Part shown: positions 27,964-36,292 of the stretch, piece by piece
Layout: every line of letters begins with the position of its first letter
Numbering within the stretch: the stretch's first letter is position 1
DNA from: Syntrophaceae bacterium UBA6112
GTDB lineage: Bacteria; Desulfobacterota; Syntrophia; Syntrophales; UBA5619
Length of the DNA: 64,000 nucleotides
Direction of reading: 5' to 3'
Assembly (NCBI GenBank): GCA_002423465.1
Contig: DIWG01000083.1
Coordinates: 48,459 to 112,458, forward strand
The notes under the pieces: generated by a model
Told to the model about the DNA's origin: nothing
Databases searched by the model: none
The model's input: only the letters and a program-made list of their open reading frames with translations
Program-made: the position numbers and the translations under genes

Positions 27964-29732
27964 GAACGGTTTCTCCCCAAGGCGGTGGGCAGATAGTGAG
28001 CCCCGAGGACCATGAGAAACATCGGCAGTGTCTGCACCGTCAGGCGGTTCCAAGAGGACATAATCAAACCGACATCCTCCGCGTGAAACACGTTAATGAC
28101 GAAAAAGGCCGGCAGCAGCAGCAGGGGAACGAAAAGATCCAGGCGCCGCCCTCTGCCCCTCAGGAGGTGCCAGACGGACAGGGCCAGGACAAGCCAGACG
28201 ACCAGGTTCCACTGCCGAACGTCCAGCCACATGACTCCGACGGAATGCAGCGCCGCCGGCGCTCTCTCCAAGGCGCGCGCCACGCCCGAAGCCCCGCCCT
28301 GGAAACCATCAAAAGCCCGTGCCCCCAGATGCAGCGTCCCCCGCACCCATAAGAACCAGGGAAGATACAGCAAGAATGCGGGAATCGCATACCAGCGGAT
28401 GACGGTCCAAATGTCTCTTGGCGCCGCCGCGATGAGCCAGGCAAAACAAACGGCGGTAAAAAAAAGCCCTTCGTTTTTCGTATAGGCTGCGGCGGCAGCG
28501 AACAAGGCCGCTATCAGGAGGTGCTGCGCCCCTTTTTCTTCCCGCCAAAGGAGAAGCCTTCCAAAACTACAGGCGACCATCAACCACAGGGGCGCCTCGG
28601 CATAACTCCAAGAGGCAAGCAAAGGCACCATCGGCACGGAAAGGAACAGGGCCGCTGTCAGGACCCCCCCGGCCGCCCAACCAGTGAGGCGCCGGATCAC
28701 AACGCCGATCTCCCAGGCACACAACAGCATGAAAACGGGTCCCCAGGCCCGGCTCCAGTGTTCCTCCCATCCCCCGGCACACCACCCGGAAAAAGCCCAG
28801 ACCGAGGGCCACAGTAGGGGATAGTCCGCATGGGCAAAAAAGGTGACATCCTTGAGCGGTCCTATGCCGAGAGCCAGAACCTTCGCCTTGGCGCCCCAGA
28901 TGGCCCAGGCATCCCAATCATCCGGAACGACGATCACGGACATGAGAATGCTCCAGACAGAGACGGCGATGATGATCAGCCCCGGAACAGCAAGCGGAAC
29001 GATCCGTTTTGGAAAGCCGATCCCGAATGGGATCGCCGGGGTCGATTCGCCCGGCTGACATCCCTGGTGTACATCCGCTTTGCCGCGCCGACAGTGCAGG
29101 AGATGCACAAGCCACCCGCTGCCGCCCGCGGCAGCGATAAGGTAGAATCCCGGTGCCGCATCCTGCAGTACGGCCCTGCTGCACATGGCGGCAAAAACCA
29201 AACTGAAAACGCTCAAACCGATACGTTCCGGCACGCTCAATCGCGTCAGGATGGGGAAGACGCCGAGTAGCGCAGCGATGCCTGACAGGAGAAACAAGGA
29301 CAGAAGAAATCCCAATATGGACGGACGGGTTTCTTCGGAAGAGTTTGTCCCCTTCAAGACCGGCCTGTACAGGAGGCGGCCATCCTTCTCCTCCATGGAA
29401 AAGGATGCACTCCCGTCCGGAATTCTCGGAATAAGAAGATATTTGATGTAGGAAAGCTGGTTGTGGTTTCCCCTGGCCTCATATCGGGCATCCCGCGGCC
29501 AACTCGCGGTGATTTTTCCCGATTCGTCGAGAATTGTCCGTGAAATGCCGGCCCGACGGAACACTTCCACCCGCTGCTCATACACATCCTTCCCGAAGTA
29601 CATGACGCGCTCCCGGGTCCACCAGAGGTGGTACATGCCCGCGATTGCCGCCACGGTCGTTGCCAACCAGATCATCAGGACCAGACGGGATCCGTACCGC
29701 CGGATCCATTTCCGCCATGCGTCGTTTTCCAT
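27960..29732 (-). CDS. GT-C type integral membrane glycosyltransferase
   Basis: A polytopic protein of 590 residues from the ATG at 29732 (MENDAWRKW); an upstream in-frame start at 29831 would add 33 non-hydrophobic residues. After one membrane span there is a ~90-residue soluble region, then about eleven membrane spans. The first large loop holds VVPDDWDAWAIWGAKAK, a DxD-like GT-C motif. These enzymes use polyprenyl-phosphate sugars on the periplasmic side; the GtrB- and DPM1-like genes nearby could supply donors. It overlaps the module-protein gene by 4 nt. Confidence 0.82.
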   Translation of the reverse strand: MENDAWRKWIRRYGSRLVLMIWLATTVAAIAGMYHLWWTRERVMYFGKDVYEQRVEVFRRAGISRTILDESGKITASWPRDARYEARGNHNQLSYIKYLLIPRIPDGSASFSMEEKDGRLLYRPVLKGTNSSEETRPSILGFLLSLFLLSGIAALLGVFPILTRLSVPERIGLSVFSLVFAAMCSRAVLQDAAPGFYLIAAAGGSGWLVHLLHCRRGKADVHQGCQPGESTPAIPFGIGFPKRIVPLAVPGLIIIAVSVWSILMSVIVVPDDWDAWAIWGAKAKVLALGIGPLKDVTFFAHADYPLLWPSVWAFSGWCAGGWEEHWSRAWGPVFMLLCAWEIGVVIRRLTGWAAGGVLTAALFLSVPMVPLLASWSYAEAPLWLMVACSFGRLLLWREEKGAQHLLIAALFAAAAAYTKNEGLFFTAVCFAWLIAAAPRDIWTVIRWYAIPAFLLYLPWFLWVRGTLHLGARAFDGFQGGASGVARALERAPAALHSVGVMWLDVRQWNLVVWLVLALSVWHLLRGRGRRLDLFVPLLLLPAFFVINVFHAEDVGLIMSSWNRLTVQTLPMFLMVLGAHYLPTALGRNRS

Positions 29733-29847
29733 GAAACGTTTTATCCCTCTTGATACACGGGCCGTGAAAGGAGAAACGCCGGCCTGTTTTTGAGGCATCG
29801 GGAAATTCGCGCAAGGCTTCCATCCCGACAAGTTGCGGCCGACGTCT

Positions 29848-31005
29848 TCATGGACTCTTGCGGATCAACATCATCCCCAGGAAGAAACTGTTCATCATGA
29901 CCTGGACGCCCAGAACGACCAGGGAAACGGCCGGAATTACCCGTCTGAGCATGACCACGGGATCGATCGTACCAAAATGCGTTTGTCCCCACTGGAAAAC
30001 AGCCATGACCGACAAGAAGACACCTGTCAGGAGGAAGACCCCCCCCATGAGGAGACCGCGTTCCAGATTGAAATAGCGCATGGATCGTTCGAAGGACGCG
30101 GTCCGCGGCAGCAGACCCGTCTCGGCGGCAAAGACCCGCGAGAGAAGATAGAAGAAAACGAACTGGCATCCCACGACGATCATCATCGACGTATACAGGA
30201 GGGTGTGCACGTCGAAGACAATTCCGGCAATTTCAACACGACCCAGGACAAGGGTGCCTGAAAGTACCGCGCCGAGGAAAACGAAGAGCAGACCGGGGTA
30301 GAAAAAAAGCCATTTGGGGCTGTAAATCAGGAGAAACCTCAGGTGGCGCCATCCGTCGCGCCAGGTCCTTAGGTGGGGCGCCCGGTTGCGGCCGTCCGGC
30401 GACAGGACCGTCGGCACTTCCGCCATCTTCATGCCCATCAGGGATGCCTTGACGACCATTTCTGAGGCAAGCTCCATGCCCGAAGACCTCAGATCCATGG
30501 CAAGGAATGCCTCTCTTCGGAATCCCCGCAGGCCGCAATGAAAATCCCCGATAGGCGTTTTGAAAAAAAGGCGGCCGATGAAGGACAAAACAGGATTCCC
30601 AAGATAGCGATGAAGAAACGGCATCGCCCCGTCCCGGATGCCCCCGAGAAACCGGTTTCCCATGACGAGATCATAGCCTTCGCGAAGCTTGGCAACAAAC
30701 GCATCCATGCGGGAAAAATCATAGCTGTCATCCGCATCGCCCATGATGACATACTTGCCTCTGGCTTCGCCGACGCCTCCCACAAGCGCGGCCCCATAAC
30801 CCCGCCTGCCGACATGGACCACCCGGCCGCCGTTGGCTTCGGCAATTTGCTGGGATCCGTCCGTGCTGCCGTTATCCGCAATGATGATCTCGCCGGCCAC
30901 ACCACTACGTTCGAAATAATCTCTTGCCTTCTGCATGCAAAGCGCCAATGTCTCCGCTTCGTTCAGGCAGGGCATCACAACGGATAATTCCATTAGCTCG
31001 GTCAT
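29848..31005 (-). CDS. DPM1-like GT2 glycosyltransferase with C-terminal membrane helices
   Basis: A 385-residue protein. The GT2 domain (LSVVMPCLNEAETLALC, IADNGSTDGS, MGDADDSYDF, FHCGLRGFRR) is followed by four membrane spans between about 245 and 385. It resembles bacterial polyprenol-phosphate mannose/glucose synthases, so it probably loads a sugar on undecaprenyl phosphate. ATGs at 31005 and 30993 are both possible; GAGAGG lies next to the first and 12 nt before the second. It starts 4 nt after the upstream GT-C gene ends. Confidence 0.88.
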   Translation of the reverse strand: MTELMELSVVMPCLNEAETLALCMQKARDYFERSGVAGEIIIADNGSTDGSQQIAEANGGRVVHVGRRGYGAALVGGVGEARGKYVIMGDADDSYDFSRMDAFVAKLREGYDLVMGNRFLGGIRDGAMPFLHRYLGNPVLSFIGRLFFKTPIGDFHCGLRGFRREAFLAMDLRSSGMELASEMVVKASLMGMKMAEVPTVLSPDGRNRAPHLRTWRDGWRHLRFLLIYSPKWLFFYPGLLFVFLGAVLSGTLVLGRVEIAGIVFDVHTLLYTSMMIVVGCQFVFFYLLSRVFAAETGLLPRTASFERSMRYFNLERGLLMGGVFLLTGVFLSVMAVFQWGQTHFGTIDPVVMLRRVIPAVSLVVLGVQVMMNSFFLGMMLIRKSP

Positions 31006-31009
31006 CCTC

Positions 31010-33355
31010 TCAGTGTCGTGGAACCGCATAGATGATCACCGCTCCGTTTTCGAAGATCTTCCGGAAGCGACGATCCTTTTCCAGATCGTGGACGAAATCG
31101 GTCGGGTAAACGCCGAGGTTGGTGATCTCACGATCCACATCGGCAATGAGGTGCTTCTTGACGACAACGGCCCCAATTCCGAACCGGCGGAGCATATCGA
31201 TCCGCTTGTCGTTGTCGGACCGCCAGAACTCCCGGAGACGGTACTCCAAATACCAGTCGTGCTCGTAGGGGAACAGACGATAGTTTCCCTCCGGATACAT
31301 GAAAATCCGGGAGGGTTTGATCTCCGTTTTCTCCAGGAATGCGATGGCCGTCTGGAGGTCCGAAGACACATTCCTCAGGGAATGGGCCTTCTTGATCACT
31401 TCCGCCCCCTGGAGGATGGCCAGGGCAGCGATGAACGTGATGATGATTTTCGAACGGGGCAAGCGTACGGCACGTTCCGCCAGGGGAAGCATGACAAAAG
31501 GGATCCCCGGCAGGAAGAACCGGGCATCCGGGGCCGTCCGCAGGAAAAAGGCCGTGACGGCAAGATACCAGAGGCCGACAACGAAAAGCCACCAGGATGG
31601 CTCAACCGGCGGATCGATCCCTCTCCTGTTCCGCCACCAACGAGCCCCGGCCGCGCCGAGGAGCAAGACAAACCACAAAACAATCCCGCCGTAGATCACG
31701 AAATTAGAAGGAATACGTAAGTCACCAGGATGATTGGCGATGATCTCAGCCTCGTACGGGGTCACGGGCTTTGGTTTCGGCGAGATCTCCTTCCGGGCGG
31801 CAAATTTCGGCATGGCCGCATCCTTGCCGATTTCGAGTGAAGGCGCCGGCGTTGTTTGCCGATCCGTTGTAAAAACCCGCTGGACGGCCCAGCCGATCTT
31901 TTTCATTTCCTCCACCGGATAGAAACCGGCTTTACCGTATTCATGGAGGGCCCATCCCAATCCAACAACAGAAGAGGAAAGAATCGCCACCGAAATCAAG
32001 ACGGCGGGAAGGGTTTTCCGCCAGGAACCAAGGCGGTATTGCCAATAGCAAAGGAGACCGAAAAACACCGGCAGAAAGAGTAGCGCCGAAATCTTGAAGC
32101 CAACGGCCAGAGACATGAACAGGGAAGCAAACAGCCAGCGCCGCTGATTCAGCAGGTAAAACGCCGTGAGGACCTGCGCCGCCATGGGGACATCCTGGTA
32201 GAACGCAACCGAAAACAGGAGACCCACGGGGAGCGATGCCAGAACGAGGAGATACAGGACCGGCGCCCTGGATGTCTCTCGCGACCGCGAACGCGCGAGG
32301 AGATAGGCAACCCATAGAAATTGCAGCCAGAATAGGGCCTGGTATACCTGGACGGCGGCAAAGGAACCGCCGGACACGCGATAAACGAGTGCCCCCATGT
32401 AATGCCACAGGAACGTATGGGGATAGCGCCGCTCGACGGTGTATCCGAAGTTGGTGGGGATGCGGGCAAAAAAGTTCGGCTGTGAGAGGTCCTCCGCCTG
32501 CTCGACCAACATGTAGTAATGGGTCACCTCGTCGCCTACCATGGCCTGGGGATTGACCAGTCCAGTGATCAGAACCGCAGCAAAAGAACAGACGACAATC
32601 CCGAATGCAGCGATCCCGGCGCCGGGGAACTTCCTGAGAGGCTTCCTTGCCGGCGCCCCTTCGCTCTCGAAAGGCTGCGGTATATCCACAGCGCAAATCG
32701 ACGCCCCCTCATCCCTCACACGGTCCGTTGTTTCCCCGGAAGGTCCCATCACAACCCGTAACTCCTGGACCTCCTTCGCCAGTTCGGTCAGACGGGTCTC
32801 CAGCATCGCGCAACGCTGGGCGACCTGGGCAACCTTTTTCTGGATGCCCGACAGGGCGATGGAAAAATGAAAAGCGATCAGCAGTAGAAAGCAAAAGACG
32901 ATCCCCACCACGGAGGTCACATACTGGGTGCCGAGGACGGCCGTGATGAAATCAAGGATCGCCGGAAAGAAGGCCGTCAGAACGATGATCAGCCCGGTGG
33001 TGACCCAGAGGATGGCGTAGCGTTCCTGAAGGTGGGATCGCCGGATCGCCTCCACGGTCACCCCGATCACGAGTATGCTCAGGATAATCATCATGATCCG
33101 GATCCGTGTCATGAATGATGTCGCGGCCAGCATCCCGAGCAGAGCGGGATCGACAGCGGCCGCCACCAGAAAGCCGCCGCAGAGGAGCCCCAAAATGGCC
33201 CAAAAGATTCGAATCCGCTTGTCCCAAACTGCAACAACGATCAAAACACAAGCCAGCAGGCCGACAAAGGCAAAAACGATCCGCGGCGTCGTCGTTCCGG
33301 CCCACCGGGCGATAAAATTTTCGAGGGAAAAGATCCAGTCCTGCAGGTTCATCAT
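31010..33355 (-). CDS. DUF2304 - GT-C fusion membrane protein
   Basis: A 781-residue protein. Residues about 83-195 match the small membrane family DUF2304 in pattern: ERYAILWVTTGLIIVLTAFF, then FHFSIALSGIQKKVAQVAQ and an amphipathic helix to about 200. After a ~60-residue linker a second polytopic part begins (about 255), with the loop MVGDEVTHYYMLVEQAEDL and many membrane spans, as in GT-C transferases of the GT39/mannosyltransferase type. DUF2304 is normally a free ~120-residue protein encoded next to a DPM1-like GT2; here such a GT2 is the adjacent upstream gene. The fused form may tie donor synthesis to transfer. Confidence 0.8.
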   Translation of the reverse strand: MMNLQDWIFSLENFIARWAGTTTPRIVFAFVGLLACVLIVVAVWDKRIRIFWAILGLLCGGFLVAAAVDPALLGMLAATSFMTRIRIMMIILSILVIGVTVEAIRRSHLQERYAILWVTTGLIIVLTAFFPAILDFITAVLGTQYVTSVVGIVFCFLLLIAFHFSIALSGIQKKVAQVAQRCAMLETRLTELAKEVQELRVVMGPSGETTDRVRDEGASICAVDIPQPFESEGAPARKPLRKFPGAGIAAFGIVVCSFAAVLITGLVNPQAMVGDEVTHYYMLVEQAEDLSQPNFFARIPTNFGYTVERRYPHTFLWHYMGALVYRVSGGSFAAVQVYQALFWLQFLWVAYLLARSRSRETSRAPVLYLLVLASLPVGLLFSVAFYQDVPMAAQVLTAFYLLNQRRWLFASLFMSLAVGFKISALLFLPVFFGLLCYWQYRLGSWRKTLPAVLISVAILSSSVVGLGWALHEYGKAGFYPVEEMKKIGWAVQRVFTTDRQTTPAPSLEIGKDAAMPKFAARKEISPKPKPVTPYEAEIIANHPGDLRIPSNFVIYGGIVLWFVLLLGAAGARWWRNRRGIDPPVEPSWWLFVVGLWYLAVTAFFLRTAPDARFFLPGIPFVMLPLAERAVRLPRSKIIITFIAALAILQGAEVIKKAHSLRNVSSDLQTAIAFLEKTEIKPSRIFMYPEGNYRLFPYEHDWYLEYRLREFWRSDNDKRIDMLRRFGIGAVVVKKHLIADVDREITNLGVYPTDFVHDLEKDRRFRKIFENGAVIIYAVPRH

Positions 33356-33359
33356 TTCT

Positions 33360-34082
33360 TCACGAGGATTTCACGAAACGCTTATGAATCGGCTTGATTC
33401 TGTCCACCATGAGGGCCAGCCCCACCTTCATCATATAATAGATTGTGCCCCACCGTCCGATGCTGGACTGTCCGGCCAGACGTGGCCGGAACTCAACTTC
33501 CTGCTCTCTGTAACTGTAACCGTAGCGGCGCAGAAGGGCGATGGCTTCGGGTTCGGGGTACTCCGTGGGGTAATCATGGGCGAAATAGAAAAGCAACCGG
33601 CGGTTGACAACCCAGAAACCGGACGTCGGATCGGTCACACGGCGCCGGCAGATGATGGAAAGAAACAGGGCAAGGGCCTTGATTCCGACAAAGCGAAACC
33701 AGGTGCTGACGAAGGACCGCTCTCCGAGGAAGCGGGACCCGATCACCAGGTCGGCATCCCCCTCTTGCATGGCCCGGATCAGCTTGGGGATCTCCGCAGG
33801 AGGGTGCTGGCCATCCCCGTCGATGCGAACAACATAGTCGTACCCCTGGGCGTAGGCATAGCGGAAACCGGCCTGGACCGCCCCGCCGACGCCAAGGTTG
33901 CATGGCAAATCCAGAAGAACCGACCCTTTGGACTTCACGATCTCGGATGTTCCATCGGTCGAACCGTCGTTGACGACGATGACGTCGAGGTCCGGACATT
34001 GCTCCCGCACCTCGTCCAGCAGGAGGCCGATGACCGCCTCTTCGTTGAATGCCGGGATGATGACGGCGATCTTTCCGGTCAT
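33360..34082 (-). CDS. DPM1-like GT2 glycosyltransferase
   Basis: A 240-residue GT2 with no C-terminal membrane anchor. It has IAVIIPAFNEEAVIG, VVNDGSTDGT, RIDGDGQHPPAEIP and TSGFWVVNRR, all typical of polyprenyl-phosphate sugar synthases. It lies 4 nt upstream of the DUF2304-GT-C fusion, the standard gene neighbour of DUF2304. The ATG at 34082 overlaps a TGA that closes the open stretch described at 34079-34180. Confidence 0.9.
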   Translation of the reverse strand: MTGKIAVIIPAFNEEAVIGLLLDEVREQCPDLDVIVVNDGSTDGTSEIVKSKGSVLLDLPCNLGVGGAVQAGFRYAYAQGYDYVVRIDGDGQHPPAEIPKLIRAMQEGDADLVIGSRFLGERSFVSTWFRFVGIKALALFLSIICRRRVTDPTSGFWVVNRRLLFYFAHDYPTEYPEPEAIALLRRYGYSYREQEVEFRPRLAGQSSIGRWGTIYYMMKVGLALMVDRIKPIHKRFVKSS

Positions 34083-34180
34083 CTTTTGAGGTTCCGCAGT
34101 TTATACATAACGCCCTGGGCTATTTTCTCCATCCACCACTCGGAAAAGGCTTGGTGAGGAAATCCATCTCGTATAGGGAT
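34079..34180 (-). other. In-frame open stretch after the epimerase stop, ending in an ATGA junction
   Basis: Downstream of the epimerase TGA (34183-34181) the same frame stays open for 33 codons and ends in a TGA that overlaps the ATG of the next gene. Its translation (HQAFSEWWMEKIAQGVMYK) looks like a real amphipathic C-terminus. Possible explanations are a nonsense mutation, the remnant of another gene, or chance. No start codon with a ribosome site was found within it. Confidence 0.35.
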
Positions 34181-35173
34181 TCACGCATAGGCATATTTAC
34201 CGTTTTTGTAGTACGCGATGGCGTTTTCAATCCCCCGGTCGAAGGGAATGGTGGAGACGAATCCCAGGTTCCGCTGCTTTTCCGTATCCCCGCCTCGGGC
34301 GAAAACCCCCTCGGGTTTGTCCGACGTGCCGTGTACATCCGGCGCATACCCGCAGAGGCCCGCCGCCCGCTTCGCGAAATCGATGAAGCTCGTGTAGATC
34401 CCCGTGGAGAGATTGACTGCTCCGGCGTCATCGATCCGGTCCATGGTCTTCAGGATACCGTCCATGCAGTCCTCGATATGAATGAAATCCCGCATCTGCC
34501 GGCCGCTCCCCCAGACCCGGATCTCCGGTTCTCCCACATGGGCCATGACCCTCTTCACAATGCTGGGAAAAGGATAGGTGTCATCCTGATCCTCTCCATA
34601 CCCCGAAAAGGGACGATAAACAACCGATTTCATGCCGTACTTTTCGGAAGCCAGCTTCGCCAGGTACTCACAGGTGAGCTTTGCCCACCCGTAGGACATA
34701 TCCGGCATGCCGATGTCTTCATCAAAGCCGATCATCTCTTCCCGGAGCAGGACGTAGTGATCCGGACGCTGAAACTTGATCGGGTAGGCTGCGCTGGAAC
34801 TGAAACAAACGCTCTTGATCGGCCTCGTCTCGGCCGCCCACTGCCAGTAGTGGGCATCGATGGAAAGGTCATCCGCCACAGCCAGCGGGTTGTTCTCGAT
34901 CATCAGCCGTCCCCCAACCATGGCAGCCAGGTGAAAACAATAGTCGAAATCCGTATCCTTCACGCAGCGGAAATAGTCCCGGCAGTCCTCGTGATGGAAA
35001 TGGAAATTTGTGTAATCCCGTGGATCGAAGAGGGGCCAGCAATCGGGCAGAAGCCCTCCCGTCAGGGGGGCAACCGGATCCACGGCATGGACCTCCCAAC
35101 CCCTCTGCAACAGACGATGCACCATATGCCTCCCGACAAAGCCGGCCGCGCCGGTAACCAGAACTTTCTTCAT
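34181..35173 (-). CDS. NAD-dependent epimerase/dehydratase (extended SDR)
   Basis: A 330-residue nucleotide-sugar SDR. The Rossmann motif GAAGFVGRH (8-16), LAAMVGGRLMIENNP, SSSAAYP and the catalytic SYGWAK are present. The C-terminal third has VWGSGRQMRDFIHIEDCMD, as in GDP-mannose epimerases and GDP-fucose synthase relatives. The exact sugar is not assignable; a hexose epimerase or reductase role is likely. The ATG at 35173 has AAGGA with good spacing. The frame continues after its stop (see 34079-34180). Confidence 0.85.
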   Translation of the reverse strand: MKKVLVTGAAGFVGRHMVHRLLQRGWEVHAVDPVAPLTGGLLPDCWPLFDPRDYTNFHFHHEDCRDYFRCVKDTDFDYCFHLAAMVGGRLMIENNPLAVADDLSIDAHYWQWAAETRPIKSVCFSSSAAYPIKFQRPDHYVLLREEMIGFDEDIGMPDMSYGWAKLTCEYLAKLASEKYGMKSVVYRPFSGYGEDQDDTYPFPSIVKRVMAHVGEPEIRVWGSGRQMRDFIHIEDCMDGILKTMDRIDDAGAVNLSTGIYTSFIDFAKRAAGLCGYAPDVHGTSDKPEGVFARGGDTEKQRNLGFVSTIPFDRGIENAIAYYKNGKYAYA

Positions 35174-35185
35174 AGATTCCTTTCC

Positions 35186-36292
35186 TTACTGCTTTGGATT
35201 TTTCACAAGGCCTTGAAAGGCTTTTTTCAAATGATCCAGGATTCGTTGCTCGTCCAGGTACCGTTCGTAGAAGGCATTCGCCGCCCTCCCGAGGACCTCC
35301 CGTTCCTCCGCATTCTCCCGCAGCCGTTTCGCCTCAACGAGCATCTCCTCGGGCGACGTCACCTCGATCCATGCGCCGTCGCCGGCAGGCAGGCCGCGCA
35401 TGCTCCCCCGGCGGGCAACGATGGCCCGGCCGCAGGCCAGGGCCTCCACGGCCTTGATCTGAAGCCCGGGCCGGTCGTCCCGGGTGAGGAGCTGGATCCC
35501 GCAACGGCGATAGGGATCGAAGCGGTCCTCGTACCGTCCCACGGGCTTCAGGAATGGGGCCAAGACAACCTTCGCGGCGCTCCCGTAAACATGAACGAAC
35601 GGCGCCTCCGCCCCGTTTTTCGCGGACTGGAGCCACTGGAGGCCTTCGATATTCTGGGGCGCCAGGGTGCTGATCATACCGATCTCCGGCGTGACCTCGA
35701 AGGAGGCAGCCGGCACTGCCGGGGGGCTCCAAAGGACATGCCGCAGTCCCCGTTCGCGGAGGGTCGCCTCCTCATCATATCCCACGACCACCACAAGGTC
35801 GGCCTTTGCCAGGTCCCGGGTCTCCCGCCGCGAACCGCCCCATTGGTAGTTGGAAAGGAGTTCGTGGAGAATGACGGCCTGGGGGCAGGCCGAACGAAAA
35901 CGCGCCCAGAAACCATACTGCATGACGGCCAGATCCGCCCCTTCGGTCACCTTCCGCCACCATTGTTCCGTGAAGGCATACCGGTGATAGGGATTCCCAT
36001 ACCCGAAGGCCCGTTCCATACGCAAAGCCTTGCAAAACACTGCGAACAGCATCCCGGGGATCTGGCGGGCATGCCTTCGATCCGTCTCCTCGCGAAAGAC
36101 AAGATCGAACCCCTGATCCCGCAACGCCCTGATCGAATCCTCGGTCCAACCCGCCCCTACCGGCCGCGACCGCGCGGAGGCAATCGTGCAGGGGCCGAGT
36201 TCCCTCAACACCTGAAGAGGTTTAATCATTTCGACCTTGGTACCCGTATCGGGCGGCCAAGGGCAATAGGGAATCAGGACGACGGATTTCAA
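35186..36292 (-). CDS. Glycosyltransferase family 4-like
   Basis: About 368 residues from a TTG at 36292. Upstream in-frame sequence overlaps the preceding GT4 gene and looks unlike protein, while the family N-terminus (KSVVLIPYCPWPPDTGTKVE) starts immediately after this TTG, which overlaps the upstream TGA (TTGA). The donor half contains TPEIGMISTLAPQNIEGL and EALACGRAIVARRGSMRGL. Sugar specificity is unknown. The start is inferred from conserved sequence rather than from a good ribosome site. Confidence 0.82.
   Translation of the reverse strand: MKSVVLIPYCPWPPDTGTKVEMIKPLQVLRELGPCTIASARSRPVGAGWTEDSIRALRDQGFDLVFREETDRRHARQIPGMLFAVFCKALRMERAFGYGNPYHRYAFTEQWWRKVTEGADLAVMQYGFWARFRSACPQAVILHELLSNYQWGGSRRETRDLAKADLVVVVGYDEEATLRERGLRHVLWSPPAVPAASFEVTPEIGMISTLAPQNIEGLQWLQSAKNGAEAPFVHVYGSAAKVVLAPFLKPVGRYEDRFDPYRRCGIQLLTRDDRPGLQIKAVEALACGRAIVARRGSMRGLPAGDGAWIEVTSPEEMLVEAKRLRENAEEREVLGRAANAFYERYLDEQRILDHLKKAFQGLVKNPKQ

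Noticed and set aside
34181..34183. Selenocysteine at the epimerase TGA
   Set aside because: No SECIS-like hairpin was recognised and no selenoenzyme is known in this family.
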